Shown here piece by piece: positions 1-6,030 of a DNA stretch of 7,034 nucleotides. Under the pieces are notes generated by a model. That model saw nothing but the letters and a program-made list of their open reading frames with translations, was not told the DNA's origin and made no database searches. Location of the stretch: the NCBI GenBank assembly GCA_003563465.1, contig PWVH01000145.1:1-7034 (forward strand), in the 5' to 3' direction. The position numbers were made by a program, and so were the translations under genes. This DNA comes from Coriobacteriaceae bacterium. GTDB lineage: Bacteria > Actinomycetota > Coriobacteriia > Anaerosomatales > SLCP01. Each line of letters opens with the position of its first letter. Within the stretch, counting starts at the first letter, position 1.

Positions 1-490
1 GATCGATCGCCAGACGCCGTACGACCTGTAGCTGCTGGTAGTCCTTCTCGCCGAAGAAGGCCAGGTGCGGCCGGACGATACTCAGCAGCTTGGTGACCAC
101 AGTCGCCACGCCACGGAAGTGCCCGGGCCGAGCTTGGCCCTCCCAGCGTTCGGCGAGAGATCCGGGGTCGACCGTCACCGAAGCTCCGGGTTCGTACATC
201 ACGCCTGCACTGGGCGCAAAGACAAGGTCCACTCCTTCGGCAGCGAGTAGCTCGAGATCGTGGTCCGGGTCGCGCGGGTACGTCTCGAAGTCCTCGCTAG
301 GCCCAAACTGCGTAGGGTTCACGAACACCGAGACAACCACGTAATCCGCTCGTGCGCAGGCCGCCCTCACCAGTGAGAGATGGCCCTTGTGCAACGCCCC
401 CATCGTGGGCACGAGGGCGACGGTCTTGCCTTCTGCCAGCGCCTCGGCGGCCGCACTGCGCGCTTCGGCCTTGGAGGCCACTCTCTCCAC
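1..490 (-). CDS. panC: Pantothenate synthetase (pantoate--beta-alanine ligase), N-terminal part
   Basis: Cytoplasmic ATP-dependent ligase that joins pantoate and beta-alanine through a pantoyl-adenylate intermediate, the last step of pantothenate synthesis. 163 residues are visible; the gene runs off the low-coordinate edge and the family is usually about 280 residues. Family landmarks seen: PTMGALHKGH at residues 28-37, holding the HxGH nucleotide-binding motif; VFVNPTQFGPSEDF at 55-68; RPGHFRGVATVV at 121-132; FFGEKDYQQ at 145-153. The start is GTG at 490-488, 2 nt after the panB stop, with AGGAAGG inside the panB 3' end as ribosome binding site. This puts the PTMGALH motif at the normal distance from the N-terminus. 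A later GTG at 481 is possible but would shorten the first strand. The 2-nt spacing implies co-transcription and coupled translation with panB. Confidence 0.97.
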   Translation of the reverse strand, partial: MERVASKAEARSAAAEALAEGKTVALVPTMGALHKGHLSLVRAACARADYVVVSVFVNPTQFGPSEDFETYPRDPDHDLELLAAEGVDLVFAPSAGVMYEPGASVTVDPGSLAERWEGQARPGHFRGVATVVTKLLSIVRPHLAFFGEKDYQQLQVVRRLAID

Positions 491-492
491 GC

Positions 493-1410
493 TTAAGCCT
501 TCCTGTTCGTCCGGCCGATGTGGCCAAGCGAGCCCAAGCGGCGAGCTTGGCGGCTCCGCACGGATTCCAGCTCGCTCGGGTCCATGTGCGTGGTCTGCTC
601 CTCGGCCGGAAAGCCGCCGTCTCGCACTTCATCGGAGTATGCGGCGACGGCTTCGTGGATCAGCGCCCCAACATCCGCGTAGCGCTTGGCATGCCCAGGC
701 ATGAACTCCCCTCCCAGGCCCAAGAGGTCGTGCAGCACCTGTACTTGCCCGTCACAACCTGCGCCCGCACCGATTCCGATGGTCGGAATCGCCAGCTGCT
801 CGCTGGCCATTTCCGCCAACTCCGCCGGAATGCATTCGAGAACGAGGGCGAAGGCGCCTGCCTCTTCCAGAGCCGCGCAGTCATCGAGAAGCACCGTTGC
901 AGCCTCCGCGTCTCTTGCCTGCGTCTTGTATCCGCCAAGCTGATGCACCGATTGAGGGGTGAGGCCTGCGTGTCCCATCACCGGGATACCCGACTGCACG
1001 AGCTTGCTCACGGTCGGCGCGACATGCGTGCCGCCTTCGAGCTTGACCGCGGCCGCACCTCCCTCGGCAAGCAGCCGTCCTGCTGCCCGCAAGGCGTCTT
1101 CGGCAGTCACCTGGAACGACATGAACGGCATGTCGGCCACTACGAGCGCGCGCTTCGTCCCGCGCACGACCGCGGCGGTGTGCCGCACCATGTCCTCAAG
1201 GGTCACGGGCAGCGTAGAATCGAATCCCAGCACGGTCATGCCGAGAGAATCCCCTACGAGGATCACATCCACGCCGGCCTCGTCCACGATACGCGCCGAA
1301 GGGGTGTCGTAGGCGGTGATAGCCACTATGGGTCGGGCGGCGGCCTTGCACGCGCGCAGCGTGGTGGTCTTGACCGTGCGCGTGGGATCGATGGGTACCA
1401 TTGCACTCAT
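493..1410 (-). CDS. panB: 3-methyl-2-oxobutanoate hydroxymethyltransferase (ketopantoate hydroxymethyltransferase)
   Basis: Transfers a one-carbon unit from 5,10-methylene-tetrahydrofolate to alpha-ketoisovalerate to give ketopantoate, the first committed step of pantothenate synthesis; a cytoplasmic TIM barrel. 305 residues. The metal-site residues are intact: Asp54 in GDSLGM (53-58), Asp93 in VADMPF (91-96) and Glu125 in KLEGG (123-127). The catalytic Glu is Glu192 in LVLECIP (189-195). HAGLTPQSVHQLGG (147-160) and IGIGAGAGCDGQVQV (211-225) are also typical. The ATG at 1410 has GGAAGGAG six bases upstream; the in-frame ATG three codons later lacks such spacing. The usual length is about 265-280 residues. 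The excess is a C-terminal tail from about residue 270, ending in a basic stretch (RSRQARRLG onward) outside the catalytic fold. It has its own upstream promoter candidate and leads the pan genes. Confidence 0.97.
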   Translation of the reverse strand: MSAMVPIDPTRTVKTTTLRACKAAARPIVAITAYDTPSARIVDEAGVDVILVGDSLGMTVLGFDSTLPVTLEDMVRHTAAVVRGTKRALVVADMPFMSFQVTAEDALRAAGRLLAEGGAAAVKLEGGTHVAPTVSKLVQSGIPVMGHAGLTPQSVHQLGGYKTQARDAEAATVLLDDCAALEEAGAFALVLECIPAELAEMASEQLAIPTIGIGAGAGCDGQVQVLHDLLGLGGEFMPGHAKRYADVGALIHEAVAAYSDEVRDGGFPAEEQTTHMDPSELESVRSRQARRLGSLGHIGRTNRKA

Positions 1411-1488
1411 GGCACGCTCCTTCCCGGTCTGCCGTCTCAGCCCCGGCTTCTCCGAGGTCCAAGCGGCCCCGTACGGGTGGGGAGTGAG

Positions 1489-1517
1489 AGTATACCCCGG
1501 CTCGGGCGGTGAGGCAC
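1489..1517 (-). promoter_or_regulatory. Candidate promoter for panB-panC
   Basis: Read on the minus strand, TATACT (1494-1489) matches the -10 consensus at 5 of 6 positions. Seventeen bases upstream sits GTGCCT (1517-1512), a poor -35. A start near 1482 would give a leader of about 70 nt before the panB ATG, ending in a strong ribosome binding site. The weak -35 lies in the downstream arm of the 1511-1544 stem-loop. The call rests mainly on the -10 and its position after the fol genes. Confidence 0.35.
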
Positions 1518-1544
1518 GCGTCGCGTCGAAGCGACACGCGCCTC
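1511..1544 (-). terminator. 14-bp stem-loop after folK
   Basis: In minus-strand RNA, GAGGCGCGUGUCGC (1544-1531) pairs with GCGACGCGUGCCUC (1524-1511) over 14 uninterrupted base pairs, including two G-U pairs, around the 6-nt loop UUCGAC. In plus-strand RNA the two wobble positions would be A-C mismatches, so the structure suits a minus-strand transcript. It starts 32 nt after the folK stop. No U-run follows (ACCGCCCGAG), so it is not a classical intrinsic terminator. It may act as a weak terminator, a 3'-end stabiliser, or an element in the panB promoter region. Confidence 0.45.
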
Positions 1545-1576
1545 GCGAAGCAGACTACCCACCGGGCGACACCGCG

Positions 1577-2392
1577 TCACGACCGGTCTGAGTCCTCATC
1601 GGGCCCGCGCGGTATGGCCTCTTGGACCTCCCTGAGCACCCGGCGCGCGCGCTCGGCTAGAGACGCCGGTACCAGCAGGCGATAGACGGGGTTGAACCCG
1701 TAGGGGTTGCTGGCTCTTTCCGGCGGATAGGGGTCCCAAGCGTACGGAATGCCCTCCTGCTCGAGCACGGTGCGCTTGAAGATCAGATCGGCGTCCGGAG
1801 CGCGTACCCTTCCCATGAGCCCGCCCCCGTGCGCGATCTCAACCCATTCCTCGCCCTCGTGTTCGCCCCAGTGTGCCACCGAGGCGCGAGTCACTTCCTC
1901 GAAACACGGCAAGACGCCGAGCACCCCGGTTATGCGCCCCTCGCTAGCACCCTCCGAAGTGATGCGTTTGCCGTCTGGCAATCTTGCGTCCGGATCGACC
2001 TCGAGGAGCGGAACCACCACGAACTCACGCTCTAGCAGTCGAGGATGCGGAATCGTGAGCGCAGGGCTCGCCCACTCCTCTCTTCCGAAGAGCACGATGT
2101 CCAAGTCGATCACCCGGGCGGCGTTTGGCGGTCCGGGCTCCCGGCCGAGCCTGCTCTCGAGCTCTTTCAACAAGCGCAAGAACGCATCGGCCTGAAGTGA
2201 GGTCTCCACGAGCGTCACGGCGTTGGCGTAGGGAGACTCACTAAGGTCCGGCCACGATTCGCTCTCGTAGACTCGCGAGACAGCCAGCACCCGGACGCCG
2301 GGAGACTCGTCGATCGCCCGCAAAGCCTCGGCAAGCATGTGCACTCGGTCGCCGACGTTTCCGCCGAGTGCGACGTATGCGCGCGTCATCAT
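1577..2392 (-). CDS. folK: HPPK (6-hydroxymethyl-7,8-dihydropterin pyrophosphokinase) with an extra C-terminal domain
   Basis: Transfers pyrophosphate from ATP to 6-hydroxymethyl-7,8-dihydropterin, making the substrate of FolP. 271 residues; ordinary FolK is about 160. HPPK landmarks fill residues 1-160: YVALGGNVGDR (6-16), SRVYESE (39-45), the signature ARVIDLDIVLF (92-102) with metal-binding Asp96 and Asp98, and TIPHPRLLEREFVVVPLLEV (113-132). Residues about 165-260 form a separate segment. The part from about 183 to 257, with a helix ending LEQEGIPYAW (210-219) and then YRLLVPASLAERARRVL (237-253), resembles DUF2007-type small alpha/beta domains; this is a pattern match only. A GTG at 2398 overlaps the folP stop but abuts the GGAGG ribosome binding site, so ATG 2392 (5-nt spacing) or ATG 2389 (8 nt) is preferred. 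The segment has no dihydroneopterin aldolase features, so this is not a FolB fusion. Confidence 0.93.
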   Translation of the reverse strand: MMTRAYVALGGNVGDRVHMLAEALRAIDESPGVRVLAVSRVYESESWPDLSESPYANAVTLVETSLQADAFLRLLKELESRLGREPGPPNAARVIDLDIVLFGREEWASPALTIPHPRLLEREFVVVPLLEVDPDARLPDGKRITSEGASEGRITGVLGVLPCFEEVTRASVAHWGEHEGEEWVEIAHGGGLMGRVRAPDADLIFKRTVLEQEGIPYAWDPYPPERASNPYGFNPVYRLLVPASLAERARRVLREVQEAIPRGPDEDSDRS

Positions 2393-2394
2393 GC

Positions 2395-3234
2395 TCACCT
2401 CCCGATGGCCGCCACGACCCCCAGCGCCTGAACCGTATCTGCCACGTCGTGCACGCGCAGGATATCGGCCCCGTGCACGGCCGCATACACTGCAGCGCCC
2501 ACGCTGCCGGAGATCCGGCGCGAAGGATCGTCCTCATCCAGTATCTGCCCGATGAAGCGCTTTCGCGACACTCCCACGAGCAAGGGATAGCCGAGGGAGG
2601 CCATCTCGGGAAGCCGTCTCAGAAGCTCGAGGTTGTGCTCGAGAGTCTTGCCGAAGCCGATTCCAGGATCGACCGCGATACGGTCACGGGACACACCGGC
2701 TTCCTGAAGCGCCTCGGCCTGCCTGCCGCAGAAAGCCCTCACCTCGGCCACCACATCTCCGTAGCGAGGATCTTCCTGCATCGTGGCCGGATCGTCGCCA
2801 AGCATGTGCATGACCACGAGCCCGCACTCGCAAGATGTCGCGACGTCGATCATGTCAGGATCCCGAAACCCCGAGATGTCGTTTACGACCGAAGCACCGG
2901 CATCCACGCAAGCACGCGCGACCACGGCGTGACGAGTGTCGATCGAGATGGGAGCCGCGCCCTCATCGGCCAGCTCTCCGACGATGGTTCTCACTCGAGC
3001 CAGCTCCTCGGCCTCGCTCACCGGCGCTGCACCAGGCCGAGTCGACTCGCCGCCCACATCGATGACGTCGGCGCCTGCGGCAAGCATCGCACGTGCGTGC
3101 TCGAGCGCAGCTGGCGGCTCGACGTGCAGCCCGCCGTCGGAGAAGGAGTCGGGGGTGACGTTGAGTACGCCCATCACGAGCGGCCGTGCGAGTCCGAGCC
3201 GCCAGGCGCCACAGCGCCACACGCGCTCGCTCAT
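2395..3234 (-). CDS. folP: Dihydropteroate synthase
   Basis: Condenses 6-hydroxymethyl-dihydropterin pyrophosphate with p-aminobenzoate to give dihydropteroate; a cytoplasmic TIM barrel and the sulfonamide target. 279 residues, normal length. Both family signatures are present: MGVLNVTPDSFSDGG (21-35) and VIDVGGESTRPGA (57-69). Further active-site elements are ISIDT (96-100), VNDISGF (117-123), VVMHML (140-145), DPGIGFGK (189-196), the SRK motif in VGVSRKRFIG (220-229) and RVHDV (260-264). The ATG at 3234 overlaps the folE TGA as ATGA, and AAGGG lies 2 nt upstream (rather close), so expression probably depends on coupling to folE. No folB lies between folP and folK, where many actinobacteria carry it. 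Confidence 0.97.
   Translation of the reverse strand: MSERVWRCGAWRLGLARPLVMGVLNVTPDSFSDGGLHVEPPAALEHARAMLAAGADVIDVGGESTRPGAAPVSEAEELARVRTIVGELADEGAAPISIDTRHAVVARACVDAGASVVNDISGFRDPDMIDVATSCECGLVVMHMLGDDPATMQEDPRYGDVVAEVRAFCGRQAEALQEAGVSRDRIAVDPGIGFGKTLEHNLELLRRLPEMASLGYPLLVGVSRKRFIGQILDEDDPSRRISGSVGAAVYAAVHGADILRVHDVADTVQALGVVAAIGR
2398..2402 (-). promoter_or_regulatory. Ribosome binding site deciding the folK start
   Basis: GGAGG is formed by the last codons of folP and overlaps its TGA stop region. It lies 5 nt before ATG 2392 and 8 nt before ATG 2389 but touches GTG 2398, which argues against the GTG as start. Its location inside folP implies translational coupling. Confidence 0.6.
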
Positions 3235-3794
3235 CGGCCCTTGATGAGCGCCATGGCCTCCGAACGGGTGGCCATGCTGCGCTCGAAAACGCCGCGCACC
3301 GCCGAGGTGGTCGTGATCGCCCCGGGCTTCTGGACTCCGCGCATCGACATGCACAGGTGCTCGGCTTCGATCACCACCATCACTCCGGTGGGCTCGAGGT
3401 GCTCGACGATAGTGTCGGCGATCTGGCTGGTCATGCGCTCCTGAACCTGAAGCCTCTTCGCGTAGGTGTCCACCACGCGTGCAAGCTTGGAGAGCCCGCA
3501 GATGCGCCCGCTCTTGCCCGGGATGTAGGCAACATGCGCGCGGCCCATGAACGGAACCAGATGATGCTCGCACATCGAATAGAGCGGGATGTCGCGCACG
3601 AGCACCATCTCCTGATGTCCCTCGTTGAAGGTGACGCACAGATGCTCGCCGGGATCCTGCCCGATGCCCGCGAATACCTCCTCGAACATCTCCGCCACCC
3701 GCTCGGGTGTGTCGGCAAGGCCCTCGCGATCGGGATCCTCCCCGACGCCTTGAAGGATCAAGCGCACGCCTTCGATGATCTTGTCGCGGTCCAT
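3231..3794 (-). CDS. folE: GTP cyclohydrolase I (FolE1 type)
   Basis: Zinc enzyme opening the purine ring of GTP to give 7,8-dihydroneopterin triphosphate, the entry step of tetrahydrofolate synthesis; it usually forms a homodecamer. 187 residues, typical. Zinc ligands of the classical type are visible: Cys75 and His78 in SMCEHHLVPF (73-82) and Cys148 in EAEHLCMSMRG (143-153). His77 and His146 match the family active-site histidines. GREGL-type and TPxRV elements appear as DREGLADTPERV (22-33), and YIPGKSGRICGLSKLAR (90-106) and KPGAITTTSAVRG (156-168) are diagnostic. The ATG at 3794 has GGAG 6 nt upstream. Longer in-frame starts add Arg/His-rich sequence unlike the family and were rejected. 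It is first of the fol genes; its leader holds two inverted repeats and a weak promoter candidate. Confidence 0.98.
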   Translation of the reverse strand: MDRDKIIEGVRLILQGVGEDPDREGLADTPERVAEMFEEVFAGIGQDPGEHLCVTFNEGHQEMVLVRDIPLYSMCEHHLVPFMGRAHVAYIPGKSGRICGLSKLARVVDTYAKRLQVQERMTSQIADTIVEHLEPTGVMVVIEAEHLCMSMRGVQKPGAITTTSAVRGVFERSMATRSEAMALIKGR

Positions 3795-3821
3795 GGGCTG
3801 CTCCGGAGTCGAGGAACGGCA

Positions 3822-3841
3822 AGACGCGCACGCGCGTCTAC
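3822..3841 (-). repeat. Inverted repeat in the folE leader
   Basis: Plus-strand agacgcgcacgcgcgtct (3822-3839) is a near-perfect palindrome; in minus-strand RNA it gives a 7-bp stem (AGACGCG/CGCGUCU) with a 4-nt loop, about 27 nt before the folE ATG. With the next bases it ends in gcgtctac, an octamer also present at 3917-3924. It could be half of an operator pair or a leader hairpin. No U-run follows, so a terminator is unlikely. Confidence 0.4.
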
Positions 3842-3847
3842 GAGAGT

Positions 3848-3877
3848 AGTATGCCTTACCGCCGAAGAGGCTGTCGC
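3848..3877 (-). promoter_or_regulatory. Weak candidate promoter for folE-folP-folK
   Basis: Minus-strand GCGACA (3877-3872) and CATACT (3853-3848), spaced by 18 bp, each match the -35 and -10 consensus at 4 of 6 positions. A start near 3841 would place the 3822-3841 inverted repeat at the very beginning of the transcript. The 126-nt gap between the regulator and folE could hold a promoter, but this match is weak. Confidence 0.25.
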
Positions 3878-3908
3878 CTACCCGCCGCCGATGAGTATGC
3901 TGCAAGGG

Positions 3909-3924
3909 GTAGACGGGCGTCTAC
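3909..3924 (-). repeat. 16-bp palindrome over the response regulator stop codon
   Basis: gtagacgggcgtctac has six-base arms (GTAGAC/GTCTAC) plus one further G-C pair; it spans the TAG stop at 3923-3921. Its right arm gcgtctac recurs at 3834-3841 and its agacg at 3822-3826. As RNA it makes a short hairpin with no U-run. As DNA it could be an operator half of a pair about 85 bp apart. Confidence 0.4.
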
Positions 3925-4583
3925 TCCTCGGACATGGGGACGAGACCGATTCTTACCGCAGCTAGCACGGCCTGTGTTCGATCGGACTGGCCGAGCTTGC
4001 GAAGGATATGGCTCACGTGGGTCTTGACCGTGGTCTCCCCTATCCAGAGCTCGCGTCCGATCTCCTTGTTGCTCATGCCCTTGGCCATGAGACGCAAGAC
4101 ATCCATCTCCCGCTCGGAGATCATCTTGCGGAGTTCTTCCGCCTGATCGTGGCTTACGCTTGGGGAATTGCTGTTGATTATCCGCCGGGCTATGACATCG
4201 TCGAAGACCGCCTGCCCTTCGGCTACAGAGCGCACCGCCTGAACCACGTTATCAGCAGGCGAGTCCTTCAGCAGGTAGCCGGAAGCCCCTGCAGCAAGCA
4301 CGCCGAAGATCTCTTCGTCGTCGTCGAAACTCGTCAGTACCAGCACACGAGTATCCGGGCACAGCTCCCGAATCTGCTGGCAGATCTTCACACCGTCCAT
4401 CCCAGGCATGCGCATGTCGAGCAAGAGCACGTCCGGCGACACCTCAGGAACGGCCTCGATCGCCTGTTCGCCGTCGCCAGCCTCGCCGACAACCGTCATC
4501 CCGGGCTCGTCTTCGATGAGCTGCTTGAGCGCAACGCGGACAAGTTCGTGGTCATCCGCTATGAAGACCCTCACGTCCGCCAC
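3921..4583 (-). CDS. NarL/LuxR-family response regulator
   Basis: Two-domain DNA-binding response regulator, 220 residues, typical of the NarL/FixJ type. Receiver domain at about 1-120: acidic pocket Asp10-Asp11 (FIADDHELVR), phosphoacceptor Asp56 in LLLDMRMPGMDG (53-64), switch Thr84 (VLTSF) and Lys106 in YLLKD. LuxR-type helix-turn-helix at about 155-215: ISEREMDVLRLMAKGMSNKE (155-174), then TVKTHVSHILRKLG (185-198). The start is GTG at 4583, inside the end of the kinase gene, overlapping it by 13 nt, with GGAG 5 nt upstream; this gives the family-standard N-terminus MADVRVFIADDH. The overlap indicates coupled translation with the kinase, its likely phosphodonor. Targets cannot be read from sequence; the fol genes begin 126 nt downstream. 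No gene symbol is justified. Confidence 0.96.
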   Translation of the reverse strand: MADVRVFIADDHELVRVALKQLIEDEPGMTVVGEAGDGEQAIEAVPEVSPDVLLLDMRMPGMDGVKICQQIRELCPDTRVLVLTSFDDDEEIFGVLAAGASGYLLKDSPADNVVQAVRSVAEGQAVFDDVIARRIINSNSPSVSHDQAEELRKMISEREMDVLRLMAKGMSNKEIGRELWIGETTVKTHVSHILRKLGQSDRTQAVLAAVRIGLVPMSEE

Positions 4584-5800
4584 GAAGTCTCCTCTCCAAG
4601 CGGCAGCTCGACGCGAAGCTTTGTTCCTTCATCGGGCGTGCTGGCGATATCGAGCGTTCCGCCTTCCGCACGAACCCTATGGGCAATGCTGTGCAGTCCC
4701 ACAGAGCCGGCCTGGATAGGACGGGCTTTCGCCTCGGCAAACTCAAACCCTTCCCCGTCATCGCTAACACACAATACGACGGTCGTCTTCCGATAGTCGA
4801 GGCTGACTTCGAAGCTCTGGGCATTAGCGTGTTTGATGACATTGCTCACCGCTTCTTTAACCACACTGTAGAGGCAGGCCTCCGAGGCTCCCGTTAGGAA
4901 CTGCGGCTCGCCTGTCACCGTGAAGCTCCCCCTGATATGCCGGCCATCTACAGATTCGCTCACCCAATGCTCTATTGCAGCGGGAAGACCGAGCTTCTGA
5001 AGCTTGATCGGCCTAAGGTCGTAGATGACGCGCCGCAGCTCGACCATGCTTGCGTTCAGTTCTTCCTGCAGCTCTTCTAAACGCCAGCCCACCGCATTGG
5101 GGTCGCGAAAGAGTTGCTTCTTGCAGACCTCCAGTCCCAGAGAGATGGAGAAGAGTGACTGGGCGATGCCGTCGTGCATCTCGCGAGCGATGCGATCGCG
5201 CTCCGATGCTAGCAAGACGTAGCTGTTCTCCTCGGCCAGACGAGCGCTCTCTACCGCCGCAGCCGCAAACGAACTGAGGATGGCTAGGTACTCGATCTGG
5301 TAGTCGCTGAAGGGAAGGCTCTCCTCGTTCATCGCACAAAGCAGGCCTATCGACCGCTCGCGCACTTTGATAGGAGTGCAAAGCATCCAGGCTTCCTGGC
5401 GTTTGTCGTGGTAGAGATAGGTACGCCCGCTGGAGAGAACATCGGAAGCGATAGCCTGAAGGCGCGCGCCCCACCAGGCCTCAGGATGCTCCAGCCGGCT
5501 CCCACGCACGGTCAGCGTATCGAAGTCCAAAGTTTCCGACTGCTCAGAGGTGAGCAGCAGAACCGCCTTCTGAGTGTCGGTGACCTTCTTGGCCCGTTCC
5601 ACGATAGTGCTCAGCACGTCGTCGACAGAAAGCGTCGACGACACCGCGGAGGCGACATCGTTCAAAGAAGCAAGCAGGTCGTCTGCCGCGGCTCGTGAAG
5701 TGAACCGGGCACAAAGCCGCCTCACCCATCCGGGAGCGCGTGAGCGTGCGACCGAGCGCGGTCTCTCCGTAGAATCCCCATGGATAGCCGAAGTCTTCAT
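4571..5800 (-). CDS. Soluble GAF-domain sensor histidine kinase (HisKA_3 / HATPase_c)
   Basis: Partner kinase of the adjacent regulator. 409 residues from ATG 5800, with no transmembrane segment or signal peptide, so cytoplasmic sensing is expected. Residues about 40-190 form a GAF-like sensor domain (SLNDVASAVSSTLSVDDVL at 45-63; CTPIKVRERSIGLLCAMN at 141-158). HisKA_3 dimerisation: ERDRIAREMHDGIAQSLFSI (200-219) with phosphoacceptor His209, then VIYDLRPIKLQKLGL (258-272). HATPase_c: N box KEAVSNVIKHA (315-325), DDGEGF (347-352) and VGLHSIAHRV (367-376). No haem- or Fe-S-type Cys pattern was seen, so the signal is unknown. ATG 5800 has AGAAGG 4 nt upstream. The frame stays open to an ATG at 6034, adding 78 Ala/Ser/Glu-rich, Arg-poor residues, but that ATG lacks a ribosome binding site. 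The extension cannot be excluded. Confidence 0.93.
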   Translation of the reverse strand: MKTSAIHGDSTERPRSVARSRAPGWVRRLCARFTSRAAADDLLASLNDVASAVSSTLSVDDVLSTIVERAKKVTDTQKAVLLLTSEQSETLDFDTLTVRGSRLEHPEAWWGARLQAIASDVLSSGRTYLYHDKRQEAWMLCTPIKVRERSIGLLCAMNEESLPFSDYQIEYLAILSSFAAAAVESARLAEENSYVLLASERDRIAREMHDGIAQSLFSISLGLEVCKKQLFRDPNAVGWRLEELQEELNASMVELRRVIYDLRPIKLQKLGLPAAIEHWVSESVDGRHIRGSFTVTGEPQFLTGASEACLYSVVKEAVSNVIKHANAQSFEVSLDYRKTTVVLCVSDDGEGFEFAEAKARPIQAGSVGLHSIAHRVRAEGGTLDIASTPDEGTKLRVELPLGEETSWRT

Positions 5801-6030
5801 ACGACCTTCTATCGGCGTCGCACAAGTGTGACTTGAGACACAATGGGCATCGCCTGCAGCCCTTGAAGCGCTGCCATCCTGCTCGAAATCCGCTGCTTGA
5901 TGCGATGACCCGGTCGAGGGCGCTGCCGGCGATGGGGAGGAGCTGTCCGCGACGTCTTGCTCGACCGGGACGGCAACCCGCTCGGCACCGGCCTGCCCTA
6001 GACCCTCGGCAGCTACTTCAGCACGCTTGT

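Noticed and set aside
352..1512. 386-codon plus-strand open frame opposite panB and panC
   Set aside because: Antisense shadow of two well-identified genes; Arg/His-rich translation with no family features.
3795..3905. Longer folE start adding about 37 residues
   Set aside because: The added residues are Arg/His/Ser-rich and absent from the family; ATG 3794 has a good ribosome binding site and gives normal length.
2368..3965. Long plus-strand open frames opposite folP and folE
   Set aside because: Shadows produced by GC-rich codon bias; the minus-strand genes carry intact catalytic motifs throughout.
4571..5800. DosS/NreB-like haem or Fe-S sensing by the kinase
   Set aside because: The Cys residues (30, 141, 155, 226, 309, 344) are scattered with no CxxC or four-Cys cluster, and no haem ligand can be assigned from sequence.
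5544..5900. Minus-strand frame with a Cys-rich stretch (GCRRCPLCLKSHLC) overlapping the kinase 5' end, suggesting a small zinc-finger protein
   Set aside because: Upstream of the Cys motif the frame is Arg/Gly/Ser-rich with a stop near 6020. Downstream it is an out-of-frame shadow of the kinase. No ATG or ribosome binding site supports it; the only nearby start is a TTG inside the motif.
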